A DNA stretch of 64,000 nucleotides from positions 434,001 to 498,000 of the forward strand of contig NZ_LOKW01000023.1 of assembly GCF_002211305.1 (NCBI RefSeq). The letters are read 5' to 3'. Shown one piece after another: positions 8,581-17,559 of the stretch; positions within the stretch are counted from its first letter, which is position 1; the number at the start of each line of letters is the position of its first letter. Origin of the DNA: Rhizobium sp. R634. GTDB taxonomy: Bacteria > Pseudomonadota > Alphaproteobacteria > Rhizobiales > Rhizobiaceae. Below the pieces are notes generated by a model. The model saw only the letters and a list, made by a program, of their open reading frames with translations, did no database searches and was not told where the DNA came from. A program made the translations under genes and the position numbers.

Positions 8581-9450
8581 ATGACGGGAAAGACAAAGAT
8601 GAGCGAGAGAATGAACAGTATCGTTGCTCCTGGCCGCGTTGCGGTCATCACGGGAGCTGCGAAGGGCATCGGCTTGGCAATCGCGAGGGCTCTCGCGGCC
8701 CGCGGCATGAAGCTCGCATTGTTGGATCTCGACACCCACGCACTTGATGATGTTACCTCGACACTCGATACGGACACTCTGGTTGTGAGCGGCGACGTCT
8801 CGGATCTATCGACACTGACGAGGTTGCAGGACGAAACGCTCTCTCGGTTTGGCGACGTGGCCATCCTTGTAAACAACGCGGGCATTACGCAAGGAGCCGG
8901 CCCCTGGGATGATCCTGTAAAGTGGCGACGCCAGATCGATGTAAACTTCGGAGGTGTTCTAGCCGCACAACACGTCTTCGTGCCCTACCTGATCAAGGCA
9001 GCCCGACCATCGGCGGTCGTCAACCTCGGCTCCAAGGAAGGAATTACAACTCCTCCAGGCAATGCCGCCTATTCGGTGGCAAAGGCAGCTGTCAAGGTGC
9101 TGACCGAACAGCTGTCGCACGAGCTTTTGAAGGAGACGGGAGGTCGTGTATCGGCTCATCTCCTCGTCCCTGGCTACACGTGGACACCCATGAACATCGC
9201 ACTCAAGCCGAAGGGCGCTGCCAGGCCCGATCAGGCATGGACCGCAGAGCAGCTGGTGGAATACTTCCTGGCCCGTCTGCTCGACGAGGACTTTTACATC
9301 ATTTGTCCTGATAACGCGGTCACGTCTGCGATCGATGCCAGACGGATCCGCTGGGCGGCCGACGACGTGATCCTGAACCGGCCGGCGCTTTCACGCTGGC
9401 ACCCCGACTGGATGGATAAATTTGCAGCCTGGATGAAGGTAGGCCACTGA
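8581..9450 (+). CDS. Short-chain dehydrogenase/reductase (SDR)
   Basis: An SDR with TGAAKGIG near the N-terminus, NNAG at about 98-101, and catalytic SKEG...YSVAK. The length from 8581 is 289 residues. ATG codons at 8599 and 8611 would give N-termini nearer the family norm, and GAGCGAGAG before 8611 is a fair ribosome site, so the start is uncertain. A C-terminal extension of about 40 residues, rich in Trp (RWHPDWMDKFAAWM), goes beyond the core fold. A RibD-C-like reductase follows 31 bases later and may be co-transcribed. Confidence 0.85.
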   Translation: MTGKTKMSERMNSIVAPGRVAVITGAAKGIGLAIARALAARGMKLALLDLDTHALDDVTSTLDTDTLVVSGDVSDLSTLTRLQDETLSRFGDVAILVNNAGITQGAGPWDDPVKWRRQIDVNFGGVLAAQHVFVPYLIKAARPSAVVNLGSKEGITTPPGNAAYSVAKAAVKVLTEQLSHELLKETGGRVSAHLLVPGYTWTPMNIALKPKGAARPDQAWTAEQLVEYFLARLLDEDFYIICPDNAVTSAIDARRIRWAADDVILNRPALSRWHPDWMDKFAAWMKVGH

Positions 9451-9481
9451 CGGTGGAATGTTTGTAGAGGAGCGTAGTCCA

Positions 9482-10183
9482 ATGCCTAGACCCTATGTAA
9501 TCTGTCACATGATGTCGCCGCTGGATGGCCGATTGATCGTCAATGATTGGGCCGAGGCAACCGGCCATTCGGTCGATGAGCTCGTGAAGATCTATGACGA
9601 CCTGCATGAGAAGATCGGCGCCGACGCCTGGCTTTCGGGAAGAGCGACGGGAGAAGAGTTCGCGGACGCCGTCGACCATCCCTATCAAACAACCGGCACG
9701 GCCGCGCGACCGATCCGTATCGCCAACCCGGATGCCGACGAGTTCGCTGTTATCGTTGATAAGGACGGTCGGCTACGCTGGGACAAGAACGACATTGAGG
9801 GGGCTCACCTTGTCGTCCTGACAGGATCTGACGTGGATGATGCTTACCTGGCGGGCCTCACCCAGGCTGGCGTTTCCTATATCGTATCGGAGAAAGATGG
9901 CGTCGATCTGAAAAACGCGCTCGACGTTCTCGGAACCGAGTTCGGTGTGAAGCGCTTGATGCTGGAAGGCGGGGCGCAAACTAATGGCAATTTCTTGGAT
10001 GCGGGTCTTGTTGACGAGGTCAGCCTAGTCATCTTCCCTGCGATCGGAGGCAAGTCGAATACACCGGCCATATTCGAGGGCGGTGAGGATGGGCTTGCCG
10101 GCGGGGCGAGGCTTACGTTTATCAGCGCCGAAGCCGCTGGCCTCGGCTCCGTCCATCTGAGATATCGCGTTGAACGTCCATAG
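9482..10183 (+). CDS. Dihydrofolate reductase family / RibD C-terminal domain protein
   Basis: A 233-residue protein of the RibD C-terminal (DHFR-fold) group. It shows MSPLDGRL near the N-terminus, LSGRAT, and LMLEGGAQTNGNFLDAGLVD in the C-terminal half, which are hallmarks of the family. Members reduce pyrimidine or other carbonyl compounds with NADPH; this stand-alone form lacks the RibD deaminase domain, so a role in riboflavin synthesis is not implied. The ATG at 9482 has GAGGAG 9 bases upstream. It lies directly after an SDR gene on the same strand. Confidence 0.85.
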   Translation: MPRPYVICHMMSPLDGRLIVNDWAEATGHSVDELVKIYDDLHEKIGADAWLSGRATGEEFADAVDHPYQTTGTAARPIRIANPDADEFAVIVDKDGRLRWDKNDIEGAHLVVLTGSDVDDAYLAGLTQAGVSYIVSEKDGVDLKNALDVLGTEFGVKRLMLEGGAQTNGNFLDAGLVDEVSLVIFPAIGGKSNTPAIFEGGEDGLAGGARLTFISAEAAGLGSVHLRYRVERP

Positions 10184-10297
10184 GAGAAGCCCACAGGAGA
10201 AGATTGTGGAAGGGCTCCCCCCATCAAGGGCCGAACTTGAGATTCGGGGACAGGTGCCGCCTTGCGCGGCATCTACCCGAAGGATCGTTGGCCATAT

Positions 10298-11071
10298 TCA
10301 CTTCCTCTCCTGCGGTGCCACTCTAAGCTGCACATTGGATCCTTCCAAAGCCGCGCGGACGTCGATTGGCGGTTCCTGGTCGGTGATGATAACTTCGAAC
10401 TCGTCAATGGTGGCCAGGACATGAAGAGCAGTATGATTGAAGCGCTTATGGTTTAAGAGCAAGCAGCGACGCGCGGCGCTTGCAATCATCGCTCGCTTCG
10501 AGCGGACAACGTCATCATCCATATGGTAGACGCGCAATCCAGAAACTGCCGGCGTTGAGATAAAGGCGATGTCGGCGCTGAGACGCGACAATGCCTGTTC
10601 GGCGACGACGCCGAAAAAACCATTGAACTTCATCGAATAGCGTCCACCGACCGCAATCAGGTTGATCCCTGATTCCGTCTTGAGCCGATCGATGACCGCC
10701 GCATTGTTGGTGATCACCGTCAGCGGCCTCCTCTGAGGCAGCAATTCCCCGAGCACCGACGCCATAGATCCGTCGTTGACCATCACCGTCATGCCGGGCT
10801 CGACGAGTTCAAGGGCGGCCTCTGCCATCCGGCGCTTGGCCTCGCCCTCCTGCTGCTGGCGAAACCGGAAATCGCTTTCGAAATGGCCTCCTGCCTCGAT
10901 CGTTGCCCCGCCACGGACCTTGCGAAGCATCCCTGCCTGCTCAAGATCATCCAGATCCCGGTGGATGGTCATCTTGGATACAGCGAACCGATCGGATAGG
11001 TCGTCGAGATCCACCACCCTCTGCGCGACCAACAGGTCCATAATGGCCTGCCTCCGATCATCTCTCTTCAT
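10298..11071 (-). CDS. DeoR-family transcriptional regulator
   Basis: A 257-residue DeoR repressor. The N-terminal helix-turn-helix (about residues 5-57) includes VSKMTIHRDLDDLEQAGML, and the C-terminal sugar-phosphate sensor domain has VMVNDGSMASVLGELLP and ITNNAAVI. DeoR proteins respond to phosphorylated sugars. It converges with the RibD-like gene and lies 503 bases from the MBL-fold gene on the same strand. Its target is not apparent. Confidence 0.9.
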   Translation of the reverse strand: MKRDDRRQAIMDLLVAQRVVDLDDLSDRFAVSKMTIHRDLDDLEQAGMLRKVRGGATIEAGGHFESDFRFRQQQEGEAKRRMAEAALELVEPGMTVMVNDGSMASVLGELLPQRRPLTVITNNAAVIDRLKTESGINLIAVGGRYSMKFNGFFGVVAEQALSRLSADIAFISTPAVSGLRVYHMDDDVVRSKRAMIASAARRCLLLNHKRFNHTALHVLATIDEFEVIITDQEPPIDVRAALEGSNVQLRVAPQERK

Positions 11072-11574
11072 ATTCTAGTCCTCCGGCGCACTAATCCGAT
11101 CCTTTAACATCAAGATCCGACGCTACAAATCACATGCAAACATCATTTTTCGTTAGTTTGTGTTGCTCTATTCGACAACGCCCGTGACGCTGCTGGCATG
11201 ATGGGACACGTGAAGACGCATGATGGTGCGATTGCACCACTCCATGCATGGCCGAAGGCGCTCATTTTCTAACGAAACAAGGATGGTTTGGAGGTTCAAG
11301 CGCAAATATCATCGCCATGGAGAATGGTCCCGCGCGTCAGCCGCGCACGGAAGACGGAGGCCTTGTCCTCCAGGGTGAACATCGCGGACTACCGGGCCGT
11401 CATCAAAGCGGGCGCGAATATAGGGCTTCTTCACCGGGCAGATCACCGTAGCGGGCAAGGTGTTTGGAAAAGGCCGGAGTCACTGTGAACTGACACCCGG
11501 CCTTTTCTCTGCTTATCGCCTTGGGAGGACGATTGTGAACGATGCAGCTTGGCGTTCGCGCTGCTTCAAATCGA
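11072..11574. other. Non-coding region between the MBL-fold and DeoR genes
   Basis: These 503 bases contain the DeoR promoter region and, at the right end, the terminator of the operon ending at 11575. Short open frames in 11248-11606 have no ribosome sites and match no family I recognise. The middle portion (about 11300-11450) has coding-like base composition and may be a relic, but I cannot identify it. Confidence 0.4.
11468..11506 (-). terminator. Rho-independent terminator of the AKR/MBL operon
   Basis: AAAAGGCCGG (11468-11477) and CCGGCCTTTT (11497-11506) form a 10-bp stem ending in an A/T tract on both strands, with a possible inner GTCA/TGAC pairing. It lies 69 bases past the stop of the MBL-fold gene, so it most likely terminates that minus-strand operon. 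It could work in both directions. Confidence 0.75.
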
Positions 11575-12441
11575 TCAAACTCTTGATACGTCTCCGTCGG
11601 CCACACAAATCTCGACGAGCATGAGCTGGCGAGCCGTCAGACGCGAGGGATAGATTTTTGACAGCTGCTCCTCGTGCATGGGAACAATTCGTCGTTCGTC
11701 CATACCAACGATTTTGAGCATCTCCTCGGCGGACTCGATCAGACGTGTCTGGCTGCCATTGGCAAGGCCCGGCGGCACAAAGCAGGGATCGGTGGCGTCC
11801 TCACCCGTGAGGTTGCTGTAGGTGTAGATGACGTCGCCGGACAGGATAAACTTGCCGTCTCCACCGCCGGTCTCCACCACCACATATTGCGATCCTGCGG
11901 TATGGGTGTCGAATGCCGGATAGACATGAACGCCTGGCACCAGGTTTTCCCGCTCTCCCTCCACCAGCTCCAGGCGGCCTTCGATATTTGCCTGGGTCAG
12001 ATAGAGGATATCCGCCGGATTCAGTCCGGCCTGCAATGAACGGAAGCGCCGACCCTTTGCCAGAATCCACATCCAGGATTCCAATTCTTTTTTCTGAATG
12101 AAAATCTTAGCATTTGGGAAGAACTTTAGGCCGCCAATGTGATCGAAGTGCGCGTGCGTGAGGATGACATGCGTGACGTCATGGGGCCTGATCCCGCATT
12201 CCCCGAGAACGATTTCCGGAGGCGTCCAACCGGTAACGCCGATTGAGTTGGCGATCTGGCCTCCGAAATCGGCGGCGTCGTGACCGGCATCGACCAGAAC
12301 GACTGCATCTCCTGACTTGATGAGTATGTATGCGAACGGCAGGTTCATCGTGCCCTGATTATGGGCGCCGTAAAAAACCCCGCTGACCGGGTGCACCGGG
12401 CTTCGAGAGTATTCAAGCACCCAGATCGAATGCGTTCCCAT
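11575..12441 (-). CDS. MBL-fold metallohydrolase, AHL-lactonase-like
   Basis: A metallo-beta-lactamase-fold hydrolase of about 288 residues with the HAHFDH zinc motif, a further zinc Asp (LSGDVIYTYS) and His residues in AFDTHTAGS and PMHEEQ. It resembles the N-acyl homoserine lactonase group, which open lactones. The ATG at 12441 is chosen because GGGAGG lies 7 bases upstream; longer starts at 12477 or 12456 have poorer sites. It is the last gene of an operon with an aldose 1-dehydrogenase-type AKR, so hydrolysis of a sugar lactone made by that enzyme is the likely job. That is inference; no signal peptide is seen. Confidence 0.85.
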   Translation of the reverse strand: MGTHSIWVLEYSRSPVHPVSGVFYGAHNQGTMNLPFAYILIKSGDAVVLVDAGHDAADFGGQIANSIGVTGWTPPEIVLGECGIRPHDVTHVILTHAHFDHIGGLKFFPNAKIFIQKKELESWMWILAKGRRFRSLQAGLNPADILYLTQANIEGRLELVEGERENLVPGVHVYPAFDTHTAGSQYVVVETGGGDGKFILSGDVIYTYSNLTGEDATDPCFVPPGLANGSQTRLIESAEEMLKIVGMDERRIVPMHEEQLSKIYPSRLTARQLMLVEICVADGDVSRV

Positions 12442-12919
12442 GGTCTTCCTCCCCATGTCCAAGTAGGGACCCTCCACAGCATGCTGTCGTGTCGAAGGTC
12501 GACGTGCCTAAGATGGCGGCCGATCGTTTCAGCTCGATCGCCGCATTTGAAAGCAGCCCCAGCAGGGGTGCATCTGAAACCAGGACACCGCGCTGCAGGT
12601 GCTCCTCCGCCTCGACAAGCAGGCCATCTGCCCGTCCAAGATGGGAGAGTGCGTGGCCCTGCCCCGCGAGACCGCGCAAGCCCGCAAGCGAGGAACGGAC
12701 GGATCGCTTTATCTCTGTGGCGCGATTAGCGAGTTCTCCAATCAAGAGGCGCATGCTCTTCTCCCTCAATGCCATATGCATGAAGGAGTAGATCGCGAGG
12801 AGCTCGCCATATGTCCTGACGAGCGCCTCGAGGCATGCGCGCGCCTCCGGCGATGGAACCGAACCCACGAGCGCTTCACAGCGGAAGCCGCCGAAAACGG
12901 TGCCTCCGCTGGCCATCAT
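12413..12919 (-). CDS. Small helical protein of unknown function
   Basis: I do not recognise this 168-residue protein. It is probably largely alpha-helical (residues about 25-135), with two Cys near the end (TTACCGG) and a His/Glu-rich stretch after them. Support for it being real is positional: its ATG overlaps the stop of the upstream AKR gene (ATGA, 12916-12919), and its 3' end overlaps the MBL-fold gene by 29 bases. It therefore bridges two catabolic genes in one operon. No signal peptide or membrane segment is obvious. It may be an accessory subunit or a ligand-binding helical bundle. Confidence 0.6.
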   Translation of the reverse strand: MMASGGTVFGGFRCEALVGSVPSPEARACLEALVRTYGELLAIYSFMHMALREKSMRLLIGELANRATEIKRSVRSSLAGLRGLAGQGHALSHLGRADGLLVEAEEHLQRGVLVSDAPLLGLLSNAAIELKRSAAILGTSTFDTTACCGGSLLGHGEEDHGNAFDLGA

Positions 12920-13959
12920 CGTACAACCGTCGGCAGCGGAGCGTTTGACGGAAGAAGGCTCGCCTCAGTCAAAGCGTCCCAAAATGCAGCGGGTATTGTC
13001 TCGTTGATCGCCTTCACGTTCTGCTCGACTTCCAATGCGCTCTTTGCACCCATGACCAGCGTGGCCACTGCCGGATGCGCATAGACGAATTGCATCGCCG
13101 CTGCAGGCAAGCTCACCGCATATCTTAAGCAAATGCTCTCGATGGCCTTGACCTTTTCGACGACGGCCGCCGGAACCTTGCCGTAATCGTAAGTGGCCGC
13201 GGGACCGCTTACGCCGGTCGCGAGGATCCCGGAATTGAAGATCCCGCCGGCGATCACGGAGACGTTCCGCTGGAGCAACTCGTCGAACGCGGCCTCAAGC
13301 GGGGTATGATTCAAAAGGGTGTAGCGGCCGGCGATCAACGAGCAGTCGATCGGAAATTCACGGGCGACACCCACGACAGACTCGGTCTCGTTGACACCCA
13401 GACCAATGGCCGATACGGCTCCGCTGGAGCGAAGTTCGTCCAGTGCCTTGTAACCGGAGGCCCGCAACTGGTTCCAATAGAATTCGCTCTGGTCGCCGTG
13501 CCATGCCCGACCAACGTCATGCACGAGAAGAACGTCAATATAGTCTAGGCCGAGGCGCTGTTGGCTGTCTTCGAATGCACGCATCACGCCGTCATAGGTG
13601 TAATCGTAGGTATCGAGAAACGGAAGCGGGTCGATCCACTCGATGCCGTAGACGGTCTCTAACTTCTTCGTCCTGCTTGCGGGCTTCAATACGCGTCCGA
13701 CTTTGGTGCTTACCACCACGTTTTCGCGCAGCTTGTTCGCCCTGAGGGCATGGCCAAGATAATGCTCCGACTTGCCGAATCCATACATCGGCGCGCAATC
13801 GAAATAGCGGATGCCGGCCGCATACCCGGCGAGGATCGTCGCTTCGAATTCGTCGTAGGAGACATCGGCGTTGAAGCCAGAGAGCGGCACTGTGCCTAGC
13901 CCAAGCGAAGTTACCTGAACTTTGCTTTTTCCGAGCGGCCTAGTTTCAAGTTCGGTCAT
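12916..13959 (-). CDS. Aldo/keto reductase, D-threo-aldose/L-fucose 1-dehydrogenase type
   Basis: A 347-residue AKR whose N-terminus (TSLGLGTVPLSGFNADV) and overall layout resemble D-threo-aldose (L-fucose) 1-dehydrogenases. These enzymes oxidise aldoses to lactones with NAD(P). The catalytic set is visible: Asp in YFDCAPMYGFGKSEH, Tyr in the same motif, Lys in VVVSTKVGR and His in LLVHDVG. The ATG at 13959 has AGGGA upstream and gives the family N-terminus; an extension to 14130 is not supported. It heads an operon with the helical protein and MBL hydrolase. A paralogue lies at 17560-18594. A GntR-type operator sits 180 bases upstream. Confidence 0.87.
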   Translation of the reverse strand: MTELETRPLGKSKVQVTSLGLGTVPLSGFNADVSYDEFEATILAGYAAGIRYFDCAPMYGFGKSEHYLGHALRANKLRENVVVSTKVGRVLKPASRTKKLETVYGIEWIDPLPFLDTYDYTYDGVMRAFEDSQQRLGLDYIDVLLVHDVGRAWHGDQSEFYWNQLRASGYKALDELRSSGAVSAIGLGVNETESVVGVAREFPIDCSLIAGRYTLLNHTPLEAAFDELLQRNVSVIAGGIFNSGILATGVSGPAATYDYGKVPAAVVEKVKAIESICLRYAVSLPAAAMQFVYAHPAVATLVMGAKSALEVEQNVKAINETIPAAFWDALTEASLLPSNAPLPTVVR

Positions 13960-14137
13960 GTGATCATCCCTAGATGTCGATAGGAGGCGTCGAAGCGATG
14001 TAGCTTCCGCCATGCCGTCATTGTTCGGGTAAAGCCCGTGTCCCAAATGCGTGTCATGTCGCCGGCGTCTGCCGCCAACCACACCAGAAATGCTTGATGG
14101 ACCTCCGTGGCCTGACTCCTCCATCGGCAAAGTGTAA

Positions 14138-14153
14138 GGTATAAGGTCATACC
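14138..14153. promoter_or_regulatory. Putative GntR operator, site A
   Basis: GGTATAAGGTCATACC is an inverted pair of the half-site TYATACC with a 2-bp spacer. The same half-site recurs at 22287, 24709, 25607 and 32058, always upstream of genes in this cluster. Here it precedes the AKR, helical protein and MBL operon. Binding by the GntR protein encoded at 25654 is inferred from the copy at that gene. Confidence 0.7.
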
Positions 14154-14208
14154 TATAGAGGCAAGCGTTTTTTGCGTGCCGCCATCCGCAATTGCTTAAA
14201 AATGCCGC

Positions 14209-15165
14209 CTACGCGCAACGGGGCGCGGCAGCTCGTCTCAGCCGATCGTTGATTGCCCTGCCAAGGCCAATCAGAGGCACAGGGGCGAATGCAATCACGT
14301 CACTCGCGCCGGCCAAGGCGTCGGCTTCACTCATGGCGGTGTAGAGGTTGCGGGCAGCTTCCTGAAGGTCACCGGAAGAAGACAGCGTCAATTGACAGCC
14401 CTCGCACTCCGGTCCGAAACCGACCCAGACCATATTGGCGGCAGGACGGTCGACATTCATCTGAACGGCGGCTTCCGGAGCATAATGGCTCTTTAGCTGG
14501 CCTGGTGCCGAGACTTTTTGGGGCCCAGTGTCCTCGTCAATCGGGCCGAGTAAAGCTTCCAGTGCCTCCCGCGGAACTGACCCGTGGCGTAGAATGATCG
14601 GAGATCCGACCAAAGACAGAATAGTCGATTCCAGGCCGTGATCGCATATGTCTTCTTCCACGATTCCCGAAATCCGTCCGTCCAACTGGCGGACAACTTC
14701 CACGAAGCGGGTCGAGGTGACCTTCCCGGAACGATTGGCTGAAGGCGCTGCCACCGGAAATCCGACGGCCCGGATCAGCCGTTGGGCGACACTCGACGAG
14801 GGAAATCGGATTGCGACATTTTTCATGCCCGCGGTAACTGCGGTTGCGAGCCCCGCGTCTTCCCGCTTTGGCAGGAGCAATGTCAGAGGTCCCGGCCAAA
14901 AGCTGGCAGCAGCCAACTCTGCCTCCGGATTGAAATGTGCCATCCTGCGCGCCATTTCCACGTCCGAAACGTGGATAATCAGGGGATTATGCCGCGGGCG
15001 TCCTTTGGCTTCATAGATGCGCTCGATCCCGGCGGGGCTGCTGGCGTCCGCGCCGAGCCCGTAAACCGTCTCCGTCGGAAACGCGACAACTTCGCCATTT
15101 CGCATGAGCCGGGCGGCAGCTTCAATCGCGCTGTCGCTGACGTCAAAATGACGGGTGGTGGCCAT
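14209..15165 (-). CDS. L-threonylcarbamoyladenylate synthase (Sua5/YrdC family)
   Basis: A 318-residue Sua5-type protein that makes threonylcarbamoyl-AMP for the t6A modification of tRNA. The YrdC domain covers about residues 10-200 (VAFPTETVYGLGADA, KGRPRHNPLIIHV, PSANRSGKVTSTR), and a C-terminal Sua5 domain follows. Its length is normal. It is a housekeeping function lying between two catabolic operons and separated from both, so it may be a passenger or a second copy. It sits just upstream of GntR site A but ends before it. Confidence 0.9.
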   Translation of the reverse strand: MATTRHFDVSDSAIEAAARLMRNGEVVAFPTETVYGLGADASSPAGIERIYEAKGRPRHNPLIIHVSDVEMARRMAHFNPEAELAAASFWPGPLTLLLPKREDAGLATAVTAGMKNVAIRFPSSSVAQRLIRAVGFPVAAPSANRSGKVTSTRFVEVVRQLDGRISGIVEEDICDHGLESTILSLVGSPIILRHGSVPREALEALLGPIDEDTGPQKVSAPGQLKSHYAPEAAVQMNVDRPAANMVWVGFGPECEGCQLTLSSSGDLQEAARNLYTAMSEADALAGASDVIAFAPVPLIGLGRAINDRLRRAAAPRCA

Positions 15166-15286
15166 CTTTTTTCCTCGCGCTGGTTCTGGAAGGGAGCAGA
15201 GATCGATACGACCAAAGCCATTGGCTCAGGAGGCCCGGTTCGGCGTGCCTCCTGACAGCCTCAACGTCGTCCCCGCTGAGCCAAAC

Positions 15287-16267
15287 TCAGTTCAAGCCGA
15301 CTACGCTATGCGGCACGTATGGCTCCTCGAGTTCGCGGACCTCGTCGTCGCTTAGCTTCACGGCCAAGGAAGCGACGGCATCCTTCAGATGCTGTAGCTT
15401 CGTTGCGCCGATTATAGGAGCCGTCACGCCCGCCTTTGTGTTAAGCCACGCCATCGCAACGAGGGATCGCGGGACGTTCTTGTCCTCTGCAATCTTTGCG
15501 ACGACGTCTACGACGCGGCGATCCGCCTCGTCCGCGTGACCGTAGAACCGAGCGGTGACATTGTCGGTCTCGGACCTCAAACTGCTTTCCTCCCAAGGCC
15601 GGCTGAGGCGCCCGCGAGCCAGCGGACTGAATGCGATGATCCCCACCCCTTCAGCTTTACAGAGCGGCAACATCTCCCGCTCTTCCTCGCGATAAAGGAG
15701 GTTCATCTGAGCTTGCATCGAAACGAAACGCGACCATCCGGCAGCGTCCGACTTGTAGAGCGCGCGCGCAAATTGCCATGCGTAACAATTGCTGGCTCCG
15801 ATGTAGCGAACCTTGCCGCTTCGAACGAGATCGGTCAGCGCTTCCAGCGTCTCTTCGATCGGGGTCGAATTGTCCCAGAAATGAATTTGGTAGAGGTCGA
15901 TGTAGTCGGTCGCCAGCCGCTTGAGGCTGGCCTCAGCCTCCGCGATGATTGCTTTGCGGGAAAGTCCGACCGCATTCGCTCCGTTGCGCATCTTGCCGTA
16001 GACCTTGGTGGCAATGACAACCTCATCACGCTGCACCATCTCCCTGAGCAGCTTGCCGATGATCTCCTCGCTGGTGCCGTCCGAGTAGGCATTGGCCGTG
16101 TCGAAGCAGTTTATGCCCTGTTCGAGTGCCTCTTTGATAAATGGCCTACTGTCGTCTTCGGACAAGGTCCAAGCATGGTTGCCGCGATCGGCGACGCCGA
16201 AACTCATGCAACCAAGAACCAGTTGCGAAATTTTGAGACCTGACCGGCCAAGCTGACGATATTCCAT
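15287..16267 (-). CDS. Aldo/keto reductase
   Basis: A 326-residue AKR of the Tas/YajO/YghZ-like group. Catalytic residues are visible: Asp and Tyr in CFDTANAYSDGTSEE, Lys in VIATKVYG and His in LYQIHFWD. It starts 3 bases after the RLP stop and is the last gene of the transporter, AKR, RLP, AKR operon. It probably oxidises or reduces an intermediate of the same pathway as the RLP. It is only distantly related to the other two AKRs in this region. Substrate unknown. Confidence 0.88.
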   Translation of the reverse strand: MEYRQLGRSGLKISQLVLGCMSFGVADRGNHAWTLSEDDSRPFIKEALEQGINCFDTANAYSDGTSEEIIGKLLREMVQRDEVVIATKVYGKMRNGANAVGLSRKAIIAEAEASLKRLATDYIDLYQIHFWDNSTPIEETLEALTDLVRSGKVRYIGASNCYAWQFARALYKSDAAGWSRFVSMQAQMNLLYREEEREMLPLCKAEGVGIIAFSPLARGRLSRPWEESSLRSETDNVTARFYGHADEADRRVVDVVAKIAEDKNVPRSLVAMAWLNTKAGVTAPIIGATKLQHLKDAVASLAVKLSDDEVRELEEPYVPHSVVGLN

Positions 16268-16270
16268 CTG

Positions 16271-17554
16271 TCATCTTCCTTCTGATACGGTTTTAGAGCC
16301 GAACTTGGCGAGCGACTGCGCCAGCTCTGGATGAGATTTGGCATATTCATGGAGATCGATTCCGGCGACCGCGGCATCCCAGGCCGCACGAACCGCTCTG
16401 ACACCCGCCGACGGCCCGCCGGGATGGCTGACGACGCCACCACCACAAAGGTAAAGGTGGTCAAGCGTCTGCTCCGTCCTTCGATAGGTCTCAGGCGCCT
16501 GTCCACCCCATTGACCCGAACAAACGACCGGTAACGGGCGGTCGGCATCACTGAAGATCGGTTTCTGGAGATCATGGAACGACTGAACGAAAGACGCGTC
16601 CGGCTCCCAGTATTTGGCGGCAATGCCGTTGATCTGGAATTGGTCGACGCCGAGAAGTCGCCAAAGCTGTTGGTAGACCGAGAAATCGAACCCAAGACCA
16701 GGATGTCGGGTGAGAAGATCCCAGCCGTTGCGATGGGCGTGCAAGACAAGGGACGACCGCCGACGCAGGAACAGAAAAGCGCCCATGCCGATCGAATTGA
16801 TGTTGATGACAGCGGCGTTTCCACCCTCGCGCACGACCAAGTCGTGCTTGCGAACCATCTCGTCGGGATCGACGTCGGAAATGCCGAAGGCATACATCAC
16901 CTTCTTGCCGGTGCGCTGCTCCTGATCCCGGATGATCGGCATGATCGCTTTCACCCGCGCCTCCAACGAGGAGTACGGTGGCGACATCAGTTTCTCGTCG
17001 TCCTTGATGAAGTCGACACCGGACGCGACGAGTTCAGCAACCACCTGCGCCGTTTCGTCCGGGGTGAGGCCGAGCGCGGGCTTGATGATCGTGCCGATGA
17101 TTGGCCTATTGTAGACGCCGGTCAGACGCCGGGAGCCTTCGATCCCAAATTGAGGCCCCGGGTAGACGCCTTCAAACTCTGGAGGCAGCTGCAGGCCGAC
17201 GACCCTCAGCCCGGTGAATTCCTTGATCGACCAGACCCCGCCCAATGCAACCGTGGTGACTGCCGCAAGGTCAGTTCCGACGGCCTCCAGGGGATAGGCG
17301 ATTGTTGTCTCCGCTCGGTTGAAGACTTCGCCCGCTGCAGGGAGCGAGGGAACCTCGACAGAGTCCAGTTTCTCGAAAGCGACCACGCGCGCGGCCGCGC
17401 GCGCCTTCAGTTGCGGCGTCTCTCCCGGCAGGTCAACAAATGTACCCGTCGACTGGTCGCTTCCGATCTTGACCGCCAAGGCCTCAACGCTCCCGGCGGT
17501 CTCAATCCGATAGGTGACCAGAATGTCCGAGGGCCTGCGCTGAGCCAGATCCAT
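16271..17554 (-). CDS. RuBisCO-like protein (form IV), candidate 3-oxo-isoapionate-4-phosphate decarboxylase
   Basis: A large-subunit RuBisCO homologue of 427 residues. Conserved parts are GTIIKPALGL (Lys 158, equivalent to RuBisCO K175), FIKDDEKL (Lys 184, Asp 186, Glu 187, the carbamate/Mg site) and GGGVVSHPGGP near the C-terminus. RuBisCO K177 is Ala here and the loop 6 Lys is not seen (CSGQWGGQAPE), so it cannot be a CO2-fixing RuBisCO. RLPs of the OiaX/OiaT type act on 3-oxo-isoapionate 4-phosphate, and the kinase and tetrulose-phosphate isomerases nearby fit OiaX. The start at 17554 has GGAGG at a proper distance; the ATG at 17563 overlaps the upstream stop (ATGA) and is the alternative. 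Confidence 0.9.
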   Translation of the reverse strand: MDLAQRRPSDILVTYRIETAGSVEALAVKIGSDQSTGTFVDLPGETPQLKARAAARVVAFEKLDSVEVPSLPAAGEVFNRAETTIAYPLEAVGTDLAAVTTVALGGVWSIKEFTGLRVVGLQLPPEFEGVYPGPQFGIEGSRRLTGVYNRPIIGTIIKPALGLTPDETAQVVAELVASGVDFIKDDEKLMSPPYSSLEARVKAIMPIIRDQEQRTGKKVMYAFGISDVDPDEMVRKHDLVVREGGNAAVININSIGMGAFLFLRRRSSLVLHAHRNGWDLLTRHPGLGFDFSVYQQLWRLLGVDQFQINGIAAKYWEPDASFVQSFHDLQKPIFSDADRPLPVVCSGQWGGQAPETYRRTEQTLDHLYLCGGGVVSHPGGPSAGVRAVRAAWDAAVAGIDLHEYAKSHPELAQSLAKFGSKTVSEGR

Positions 17555-17559
17555 CGCTA

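Noticed and set aside
11248..11606. Short overlapping open frames between the MBL and DeoR genes
   Set aside because: They have no ribosome sites or recognisable motifs, and they overlap the terminator.
16271..17554. True RuBisCO large subunit and a Calvin cycle
   Set aside because: K177 and the loop 6 Lys of RuBisCO are missing, no small subunit or phosphoribulokinase gene is present, and the context is sugar-acid catabolism.
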